A stretch of 64,000 nt of DNA from Physella acuta. Taxonomy: Eukaryota; Mollusca; Gastropoda; Physidae. The stretch covers positions 744,001-808,000 of the forward strand of contig NW_026731882.1 in assembly GCF_028476545.1 (NCBI RefSeq), written 5' to 3'. Below are positions 56,501 through 64,000 of the stretch, piece after piece (positions within the stretch are counted from its first letter, which is position 1; every line of letters starts with the position of its first letter). Under the pieces are notes generated by a model. The model worked only from the letters and a program-made list of their open reading frames with translations. It had not been told where the DNA came from and did no database searches. A program made the translations under genes and the position numbers.

Positions 56501-56905
56501 ACTAAACAAGAAAGTAGACAGCCGACTCAGAGGCTTTGAAAGAAGATCCCTCCAACGCATCCTCAGGATAAAGTGGGACGACAAAGTCCCGAACAAGGAA
56601 ATATGGCGAAGGACAGGATTAAACGACATTGTCTCAGAAGTTAGAACGAGGAGATGGAGATGGCTGGGCCATGTCCTACGCATGAACAAAAAAAGACTCC
56701 CCAACATGGCGCTGAAGTGGAACCCACCCGGAAAGAGAAGTAGAGGAAGACCACAGGGAACATGGAGGAGGGAGATGGAAGAAGAAGTACAGGCTACTGG
56801 CAAAACCTGGCATGAACTAAAGTGGCTCGCCCAGGACAGGGTGGAATGGCGGAGATTTGTTGTTGCCCTATACTCCACAGGGAGTGATGAGGATTAAGTA
56901 AGTAA
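53525..56905 (+). mobile_element. Near full-length RTE-like LINE (APE + reverse transcriptase), inactive
   Basis: A 5' region with no clear ORF1 (ending in the block LVLQFGGCAMG and a stop) precedes one long frame from 53860. It holds an APE-type endonuclease (IGTWNVRTLWEAGK, CETRW, MGDLNAKVG, GSDHH) and a reverse transcriptase (YIDFEKAFDS, TGVRQGC, catalytic FADD at about 56110). The C-terminal region contains RRWRWLGHVLRM, GRPQGTWRREME and a terminal YSTGSDED. Same-frame stops at 54349, 54733 and 55099 and a frameshift near 56440 break it; otherwise it reads smoothly, suggesting modest age. The 3' end is short TAAG repeats (56895-56905). RTE/CR1-group placement is from motifs only. Confidence 0.88.
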
Positions 56906-58106
56906 AAGTACCTTGTTGTCCATATCAAGTAAAGTCCTTACCAGAGTTATTTAGGACAGAATGAAAGAGGTGGTTGACCTTAAGCTAAGAGAGGAACAAG
57001 CAGGGTCCAGGAAGGAAAGATCTTGTACAGATCAAATAGTCACTCTTAGAATTATTGTAGAACAGACGATAGAATGGCAGGCCCGCTTTACATCTGCTTT
57101 GTTGACTTTGAGAAGGCCTTTGATAGTGTGGATAGTGTAGAATCTGTTGAGACACTATGGTGTACCTGCTAAGTTAGTGGAAATAATCCAGCAGCTTTAC
57201 AATGGATTTTCATGCCAAGTTAGCCATGCTGGGAAACTGTCTAAAGTGTTCCAGGTCAACACAGGTGTAAGACAAGGATGTCTGCTGTCGCCCCTCCTCT
57301 TCTTGGTGGTTCTCGATTGGGTGACACGCACAGCCTATGCCAGTTCTGGAAAAGGTATTCAGTGGACACTCACAGGGAAACTAGAAGATCTGGAGTTTGC
57401 AGATGATCTTGCCTTACTCTCGCACAGGCTACAAGACATGCAAGAAAAAGTTGATGCATTAGGAGCCATCTCTCAGCGCGTAGGTCTCAAGATCAACAAA
57501 GAAAAGACAGAAGTGATGAGAATTAACAATAACCAGGATGCCCCAGTGACAATAGACGGAAGAAAGGTAAATGATGTGCAAGAGTTTGTCTACCTTGGCA
57601 GCAAGATCAGCAAAACGGGAGGTACATAGGAGGACATACGTGCTAGAGTTGATAGAGCCCGCTGCGCTTTCACAGTCCTGCGATCCATATGGAAAAGTTC
57701 GGCCACCTGCATTACCAAAAAAATTAGGATATTTAACTATAATGTCAAGGCAGTTCTGCTGTATGGAGCAGAGACATGGAGAGTCTCCAAAGCTAGCACA
57801 GCAAAGATACAGAACTTTATGAATAGATGCCTTAGACAGATATTGAAACTGAGATGGCAGGACAAAGTGCCGAACATAGAACTATGGAGGAAAGCTATGC
57901 AGGAGCCGTTGGGTGCGCAAATAAGAAGGAGGAAGTGGCGCTGGGTGGGTAACACACTGCGAAAGGCTCACCCAAATTTTACACTCCAAGCGCTTGAGTC
58001 GAACCCCCAGGGAAAGCGGAAAAGAGGGCGCCCAAGACAGACCTGGAGGCGGAGTCTTCTTGAAAAACTGAAGCCAAAATGGATGTCTTGGGAGACATAT
58101 CCTTAA
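56906..58106 (+). mobile_element. Second, 5'-truncated LINE (related subfamily)
   Basis: It begins mid reverse transcriptase (TLLSISSKVLTRV), which matches LLSVPGKVFCRVLLQRM of the first LINE. It continues with FVDFEKAFDSV, TGVRQGCLLSPLLF, FADDLALLSH, RRKWRWVGNTLRK and RGRPRQTWRRSL, ending at WMSWETYP. It is broken by several stops and frameshifts (for example TAG at 57627 and a shift near 57080-57150). It abuts the 3' tail of the first LINE with no gap, so the first element may have inserted into the second, or the junction reflects 5' truncation at insertion. Confidence 0.85.
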
Positions 58107-58139
58107 AACTAACGCTGAGAGAAAATTTAGCTTTATAAT

Positions 58140-58551
58140 GGGGTCATCCATAAATGACGTCACGTTTTTTTGACGATTTTTAAGTCTCCCCTTCACTCCG
58201 TCACACAACGTCACAAAAAACCACCCCCCCCCCCAAAAAATGACGTCACACCTCAGCCTACAACTCCCCGCAAAATTTCAGTTGAATTTTTCTTAAAATA
58301 CGATATTTTTCCAAAATCTCGTCTGAACTATGTCAGCATAGAGTATTTTAATTTTAATCTATTCCTATTACAATTTATTAAAATGATTTGACGTCTAAAA
58401 TTTGTTTTCTAACATTGCTTTTTTTATAATACAAAAGTGTGACGTCACAACATCTGAACCTCCCCCCCCCTTCCCTCCCCCTCATCCCATACCGTCACAA
58501 AATTACGGACCCCCTCCCCCTACGCGAGTGACGTCATTTATGGGCGACTCC
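58140..58551. mobile_element. MITE with 3-bp target duplication (copy 2)
   Basis: It starts GGGGTCATCCATAAATGACG and ends with the inverted copy (GTGACGTCATTTATGGGCGA CTCC). Target duplication AAT (58137-58139, 58552-58554). Same family as 27337, with the same internal CCTCAGCCTACAAC and TTTTTCTTAAAA blocks. It sits just after the truncated LINE. Confidence 0.88.
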
Positions 58552-58894
58552 AATGCGTTAAACTCTAATGGAAGACAAATTTGTTGTGATAATTATAAAA
58601 TAAAAATATTTTTTTCAACTTTTAGGTGTGTTTTTACATACGAATATACCATTACATTAGTTAACGTCTTTAAATAAAAAATTTGTATATAACATTTCGG
58701 GTAAAAAGAACACCGTTCTATTCACAAATACGTATTTCTCAGTTCCACATAATATACTGCAGATGCTCTGATCTAGCGTAACCGACAAAAAAAAAAAAAA
58801 AAAAAAACGAAAAAAAAAAAAAACAACACAAACTGCTGCGTTTTAGTAGAATACTAGACTACCCGTCATCCCTTGCATAACTGTGGGTTTCAGA
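58552..58894. other. AT-rich unique DNA with A-runs
   Basis: It includes long A-runs at 58787-58821. No gene seen. Confidence 0.45.
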
Positions 58895-58985
58895 AGTCAT
58901 CCATAAAAAAACATCACGTCTGTCACTTATCGTCACAAAAAAACAGACCCCACATTCAAATAGACGTCACACCTCAGACGTTTTT
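58895..58985. mobile_element. MITE fragment (left end, same family as 27337)
   Basis: GTCATCCATAAAAAAACATC, CGTCACAAAAAAACAGACCCC and ACGTCACACCTCAG match the left half of the family. The right end is absent. Confidence 0.6.
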
Positions 58986-58997
58986 GTCTTATAAAAA

Positions 58998-59410
58998 CAC
59001 CTATTGCGGCTTAGCATGGGTCTGACAACACTATCCCTTTAAATGCTGAGATCACAAAAACAGGTCAACTCTACTTCACTGCCAGTGCCCCCCCAACTTA
59101 GACATGTTCTTGTCTTTTAAAACACCGATCAGAGTTTCTTCCAGACATCTCGGGGGGGGGGGGGGAGGTGAGAGGAGGAGGGCTACACCCCCCCCCCCAC
59201 GAAGAAAGTCTACCGCCCCCCCCCTATCCCGGAGAAAAAAGTCTGGAAGAAACACTGACACTATCATAGGCTGAGCATAGGTCTGACAACATTACCCCTT
59301 CATATGCTGACGTCACAGGTGAACTCATGGCTCTGACCACACTATTCCTTCATATGCCAAGAACACAGAAACAGGTGAACTCTACTTCGCCTGCCCCGTG
59401 TCCTGCCAAG
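58998..59410 (+). mobile_element. Two SINE (family 2) 3' parts separated by a MITE
   Basis: Pieces at 58998-59090 and 59266-59410 each carry GTCTGACAACACTATCCCTT / CATATGC ... CAGGTGAACTCTACTTC. The second piece contains the block twice in tandem. The heads are missing. Confidence 0.6.
59130..59257. mobile_element. hAT-type MITE, relative of the copy at 23445
   Basis: TIRs CAGAGTTTCTTCCAGAC and GTCTGGAAGAAACACTG; the interior is G- and C-runs. The flanking 8-mers ACACCGAT and ACACTATC agree only at four positions, so the duplication has decayed or the flank was rearranged. Confidence 0.7.
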
Positions 59411-59555
59411 TCCCGATAGACATCTTTATCATTCACATCTATATAAAAAAATACAAAAAAAAATAATATTTACAAGATGTGTTTCGAACCCGTACCACAC
59501 ACACGGTTAGCGATTACACTATCAACTCACCTATCTGGAAAGTTATCATTGTAAG

Positions 59556-60175
59556 CAAATTTAGCGGTATAGAATCCTTCTATGAAACTTAAGTTACGCA
59601 AATAGGCCCTAGATAGAGCATTTCAAATGTAATATTATCCCAAATTAGCCTATTCCAAAGCTAAACAAACAAAGATTTATATAAGGTAAAATATTAAGGC
59701 CTGAAATAGTTTAATATATCTAGACAGAGATAGATCTAGAATTTACGTTAAGTCTATAATTTTGCAAAATTAGCGGCATAGAAGCCGCGTATGAATCTTA
59801 AGTTACACAAATAGGCCCTAGATCGAGCATTTCCAAATTAGCATATTCCACAGCTAAACAAACAAAGATTTATATAAAATAATTAAGACCTGAAATAGTT
59901 TAGTATATAGATGCTAGGTTCTAGATGTAGAATTTACGTTCAGTCTAGATTCTACATCTAGAATCTAGATTTGATCTAAATTTTAGATAGATCTAGATTC
60001 TAGTTCTAGTTCTAGATCTAGATATATGCATTCTCGAATAAGATGATCATTGAAGCTAAACAAACATTTATATAAAATAATTAAGTCCTGAAATAGATTC
60101 TAGATGTAGAATTTACATAAATCTAGTGACCTTGATCTAGATCTAGACTTCTAGATCTAGATCTAGATTCATAAC
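59556..60175 (+). repeat. Tandem duplication of about 205 bp grading into CTAGAT-rich DNA
   Basis: Two copies (59556-59764 and 59765-59965) share TTAAGTTACRCAAATAGGCC, AAACAAACAAAGATTTATAT and CCTGAAATAGTTTA. A third partial copy lies at 60053-60125. The interval 59940-60175 is dense in TAGATCTAGA/TCTAGAT motifs that can form hairpins. Confidence 0.85.
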
Positions 60176-61022
60176 TTTTCTTCCTTCGACAGTTGATCTG
60201 TAGACCTAGAGAAATTGATTGTAAAACTAAATGAAAAAGACAATTGAAAATTGATATAAGTGTTGGAACGTAATAAATACAGCAAACGGACGTATTGTTA
60301 AAGTTATAACGTTTAGAACGCGTTAAACATTGGAATAGGAACACAATCTTCTTCAATAGAAGCCGCCATTTATTGTACTAAAAAGTAAACAAATCATGTG
60401 AAGTCACTATTCCCACAAAGTAAAGTCAATGTTTTAAACTTTTAAAATTAATGTGGTTAATCTACCTATGAATAAATCAATAAATTAATTAACGTCTTTA
60501 AATAATTTTGTGATTAACAGTCTGTCTGAAAACAGTCTGTCTGAAAACAAAAATTGTTCTCTACCTACATACTATTTTGAAGCTCTCCACATAGAGCAGG
60601 ATCTCTCCAGTAGTCAATCAAACAAAAAAAAAAAACAAATAAATATTCAAACATGTAAACAAACTTGAGTTTTAGCAGTATAGAGATAGATAGATAGCAA
60701 AAACAACAATACAAGACTAGCGTAAGCGTTAGTTAGCTAGGGCTGCCTATGGAATTATGTATTTGATAAAGTATAATTAAAATTTCATTGTTTATAGTAA
60801 TTAAACATGTTCGCATATATTGAAACCTGCCAATACATTTTTTTAGGCTATACCAACGCGAACAATGTAAGGCGGTTTAGGAGTGATTTTGGTTTGTTTT
60901 TTGTTCAACTAAACAATCAAGCACAAAAAATAATCTTGAACAAATGACGCCGTAAGCTATTCAACATTCAGGGTAGGGAACGGTAAAGGTCAAGGTTAGC
61001 TCAAAGACACATACTACTTCGG
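60176..61022. other. Unique AT-rich DNA, no gene seen
   Basis: No recognisable gene or repeat. Confidence 0.45.
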
Positions 61023-61025
61023 TAA

Positions 61026-61170
61026 GGGGGTCATCAAAAAAAACAACAACAAAAAAACAACAACGTCGCGTTTTTAAAAATGATTTTTTTCCTTCTCCAT
61101 CGTCACACATCGTCACATGAATCACAACCCATTTTCTTCTAAGAGTGTGACGTCGTTTATGGACTACCCC
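61026..61170. mobile_element. Short MITE (copy 3) with 3-bp target duplication
   Basis: GGGGGTCATCAAAAAAAACA at the left, GTGTGACGTCGTTTATGGAC + TACCCC at the right; target duplication TAA (61023-61025, 61171-61173). Only 145 bp, an internally deleted form of the 27337 family, keeping CATCGTCACA repeats. Confidence 0.78.
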
Positions 61171-61171
61171 T

Positions 61172-61255
61172 AAAACAAAAAACAAGGAAGCCCTACTACC
61201 CCTGAAAAAAAAGCATAAGGAAGCCCTACTACCCCTAAAACAAAACATAAGGATA
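61172..61255 (+). repeat. 41-bp short tandem repeat
   Basis: Two copies of ACAAGGAAGCCCTACTACCC-type units with A-rich spacers, directly after the MITE. Confidence 0.8.
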
Positions 61256-61345
61256 GATGTACATACATAGATGTACATGTCGAATACAAATATTTCAATA
61301 TATGAGTGGGACAAAAGATCTCAGTTTAGTAGTGGTTGTTGTCAT

Positions 61346-61403
61346 ATCATCATCATCATCATCAACATCATCATCATCGTCATCATCATCGTCATCGTCA
61401 TCG

Positions 61404-61467
<64 letters not shown>

Positions 61468-61526
61468 TATCATCATCATCATCAACATCATCATCATCAA
61501 CATCATCATCATCGTCATCATCATCG

Positions 61527-61568
<42 letters not shown>

Positions 61569-61586
61569 ACATCATTATCATCATTG
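61346..61586 (+). repeat. (ATC)n trinucleotide microsatellite
   Basis: ATC/GTC/AAC triplets over 240 bp. Read on the minus strand it is a (GAT)n tail directly after the LINE fragment at 61587-61850, which suggests it grew from the LINE 3' tail. Confidence 0.95.
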
Positions 61587-61850
61587 TGGGCACAGGGGCC
61601 CGACCACACCTCTCCATCGTATTCGGTTCTGTGCGATTCGTTCAAGTTGGGCCCATGAGATTCCGCCTGCTTCTGCTTCTCCTACAGCTGACCTTTCCAA
61701 GTTTGCCTTGGCCTAACTACTCTCTGGTCATGTTGTTAGTTGGTTTATACACGGTGTGTCCAATCCATCCCCATTTCCACGTTTGTATTTCTTCGCGAGT
61801 AGGGTCTTACCCAGATTCTCTCCACAGTTTGATATGCCATATGAATAAAT
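61587..61850 (-). mobile_element. LINE 3' fragment (RTE-like C-terminus)
   Basis: Minus-strand translation across frames gives LWRESG-DPTREEIQTWKWGW, IGHTVYKPTNNMTRE, and further on WAQLERIAQNRIRW-RGVVGPLCPQ. This matches the C-terminal layout of the LINEs at 53525 and 56906 (RRWRWLGHVLRM ... RVEWRRFVVALYS). It has several stops and shifts, so it is old. Confidence 0.72.
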
Positions 61851-61874
61851 AAAAATGTATAGCCTTCAAGGAAG

Positions 61875-62086
61875 ACTACGTCGTCGAGAGGAAGAGCGCA
61901 TTCTATTCAACTTAGTTCGGACCCCTGGCAGATGAGTCTCGCTATCTGGAGACAGCCAGTGGCGTAGCCAGGATCGTCTCAAAAAAAAGGGGGGGGGGTT
62001 CCAATTTTTACCCGGGGACAAACTTTCAATTTGCACCCCCCCCCCTCAAACGTTCGATTTGCACCCCCTCATACATTATATATATG

Positions 62087-62167
<81 letters not shown>

Positions 62168-62385
62168 TTATATATATATATATATATATACCGAGGGGTC
62201 TACGCCACTGGAGACAGCAACCCATCTAGAAGAGAAACTCCTATATCAAACGGCTTATGTCTTGCAGTTTGTTCTTGTATGGACAGAAACTATTCCGAAG
62301 TTGGAATCAACCGGCCCTATGGCACATATCATGCTCTTTCTTCAAGTAGCAGTTAAGAATGCTCAAATGAAAAAAAAAACAAATT
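61875..62385 (+). mobile_element. SINE (family 1) interrupted by a hAT MITE
   Basis: The left part is a decayed head (GTCGAGAGGAAGAGCGCA, AGTTCGGACCCCTGGCAGAT). The right part (from 62211) has CATCTAGAAGAGAAACTCC, TTGCAGTTTGTTCTTGTATG and CCGGCCCTATGGCACATA. The two halves join at the duplicated GAGACAGC. Confidence 0.78.
61957..62210. mobile_element. hAT-type MITE nested in a SINE
   Basis: TIRs CAGTGGCGTAGCC and CTACGCCACTG; perfect 8-bp duplication GAGACAGC (61949-61956, 62211-62218). The interior has the CAATTTGCACCCCC / CGATTTGCACCCC minisatellite of the 1489 family, then a (TA)n run. Confidence 0.92.
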
Positions 62386-62448
62386 AATAAAAAGTCTAGT
62401 GACAATTTAAGCGCAATTTCCTTATGTTATCCATAACAATTTTTAATT

Positions 62449-62660
62449 TTTTGTGACCAAACGAAAGGATATTTTTTTGCGCTAAAAAAAAAGACAACTA
62501 TATTAACCTATATCAACGGAAATAGTTTTATTTTAACGAGTAGGCCTACACGATGCTCAGTTTTAAAAAAAAGTAGTACATATCATCCTAGGCCTACACG
62601 ATGCTCAGTTTAAAAATTCTTAATTAATTTTTTGTGACCGAACGAAAGGATATTTTTGAA
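62449..62660 (+). repeat. Local duplication
   Basis: TTTTTGTGACCAAACGAAAG (about 62449) recurs as TTTTTGTGACCGAACGAAAG (about 62629), and TAGGCCTACACGATGCTCAG occurs at 62541 and 62589. Confidence 0.8.
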
Positions 62661-63008
62661 AACTTTCTTCGGCAATATTGTTCTAAATTATGGCAGGAAT
62701 CGATTGGTAATTGTTTCAAGTCGCTAAGTGGTCTGGTTGCTGAGATATGGGCCAAAACTGCATTTTTTCGAGGTTTTATGCTTTTCCGGGAAATCCAGGA
62801 AGGAATTCCGGGAATTGTTTTGGCCCACAATCATCCTCGGAACTTGCTTAACATATTTGCTTTTGGAACTAGTCCTCGATATTGCTTCGTTGAGGAGGAG
62901 ATACGACTTAAAGCTGCGGACACACATCCATCCATTGCGGACACACATCCATCCATCCATCCATCCAGAAATGACGAGTTAATAATCGCAATTCCTGTAA
63001 GGAAATAA
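62634..63008 (+). other. 124-codon open frame, not recognised
   Basis: It starts MTERKDIFENFLRQYCSKLW and ends in a His-Pro-Ser stretch read from a CATC microsatellite (62925-62966). The composition is protein-like up to about residue 95, but the start lies in the local duplication and no signal, domain or splice site supports it. It may be a fragment of an unknown repeat. Confidence 0.2.
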
Positions 63009-63694
63009 CGCTAACAACCTCACACATATTTTATTAACTACAAATTAAGACATCCAAAATACCTCATATTTTGCATTTATATGATAATTCTGTCCTCGTA
63101 TATTTTAAAGAATCAAAATAATTTAATATAACATTCCTACCTAACTACACAAGAGTTAGCTATTTCTCTTGTAATTAGCAAGTTATCGATAATTGAGTCT
63201 ATCGTTACACAGTGTTAAACCTGTGAATTCACATTTGTACACATAACCAAGATGGCGACATAAACTGGGTTCAAACTATTTCAACAAATGGCGTACAGTG
63301 ATGATCAATGACTAACTAATCCATGTCGGTGAGTTGGTGGATAAAAATTTACCTTTGTAGTGTTTTTATTTATTTTTCAATGATTATCAAAAAATAAGGA
63401 TTAATCAAAATGTTAATTTTTGTAAGTTTCTAGCTGATTCAAGCAGTTCAATGGTATTATTTAACACTGTTTCAATCGACAAAATACTATTTCCTGAGTG
63501 AACAGTTGTCAGGAGACTGAATCCAAGGCTCATGTTATGCAGTTTTAATGAAATCACCGAGAGTAATTTGATCCCAAGTTTGTTTAAATGCTGCTCAAAA
63601 GCGAATGTTGTATGGTTATCAGTATACGATAGCTGCGACTTCATAAAAAGGCGCCATTACAGATACCCTTATTATTCATTATACAAATATATAG

Positions 63695-63696
<2 letters not shown>
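63009..63696. other. Unique AT-rich DNA, no gene seen
   Basis: No features recognised. Confidence 0.45.
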
Positions 63697-63764
<68 letters not shown>

Positions 63765-63960
63765 CAGCATTGTTGTATTAGTAATAGTTGTTGTAGTTGT
63801 GGTAATAGCTATTGTAAAAGTTGTAGTTTTATTTGTTGTTGTAATAGTTGTTGTAGTGGTGGTTGTAGTAATTTGGTTGATGTTTTAGAAGAAGCGGCAG
63901 TTGTTGCAGTAGCAGTAGTCGTAGCATTTCTAGTTGTTTCAGTGGTAGATTTAAACCCAG
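63697..63960. repeat. (TA)n then GTT/GTA-rich simple repeat
   Basis: TA run to 63762, then degenerate TTGTTGTAGTTGTGG-type triplets to about 63950. Confidence 0.9.
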
Positions 63961-64000
63961 AAGAAGTTGTTCCATCCTTTGATTAAACTCACCCTTTTTA

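Noticed and set aside
58852-58894. A third Helitron end (ACTAGACTACCCGTCATCC)
   Set aside because: It resembles the CTAG/hairpin layout but the stem is only about four pairs; not supportable.

Overview
This is eukaryotic, intron-bearing, very repeat-rich DNA. tRNA-derived SINEs, short hAT-type MITEs, Helitron ends and an RTE-like LINE with an APE endonuclease sit among long (TA)n runs and many unrelated minisatellites. I infer an invertebrate, most likely a gastropod mollusc (the SINEs look like pond-snail repeats); this is a guess from repeat style, not shown by a marker gene. Roughly 40-45% of the window is tandem repeat. No retrovirus, LTR element, Polinton, CRISPR, rRNA or ordinary housekeeping gene was recognised.

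Layout. 0.7-2.0 kb: a small complete Helitron and a hAT MITE among AT repeats. 5.0-7.05 kb: a G-rich minisatellite, then a TTATG/TTAGG pentamer array. 8.3-19.8 kb: one 11.5-kb array of 36/39-bp units with a 3,732-bp higher-order duplication. 20.2-26.1 kb: a 44-bp array, a SINE, a 65-bp array, and two inverted blocks of the G-rich minisatellite. 26.36-52.7 kb: three genes for small secreted proteins, separated by SINEs, MITEs and six large tandem arrays. 53.4-58.6 kb: a Helitron end, a nearly full-length LINE abutting a second truncated LINE, and a MITE. 58.6-64 kb: fragments of SINEs, MITEs and a LINE tail, a hAT MITE nested in a SINE, and microsatellites.

The three host genes (gene 1, CDS 30006-31148, +; gene 2, CDS 34166-34567, -; gene 3, CDS 52116-52634, +) look like diverged paralogs. 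Each encodes a signal peptide ending in V-[QE]-S. A short acidic stretch with a basic-residue/Asp-Asp (or Asp-Glu) motif follows at the same place. Next comes a proline/acid-rich linker that differs greatly between the three, and last a C-terminal amphipathic helix of about 35-45 residues with a related opening motif. The whole protein lies on one exon that opens 3-8 nt before the ATG with a splice acceptor. For genes 1 and 3, and more weakly for gene 2, a TATA box, a roughly 60-nt non-coding first exon and a splice donor lie 2.3-3.5 kb upstream. Each intron carries a different minisatellite. This architecture (secreted acidic precursor plus amphipathic C-terminal peptide) resembles precursors of membrane-active or antimicrobial peptides, and in gene 1 also a multi-copy neuropeptide-type precursor; the function is inferred. 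This clustered family is the most likely new system here.
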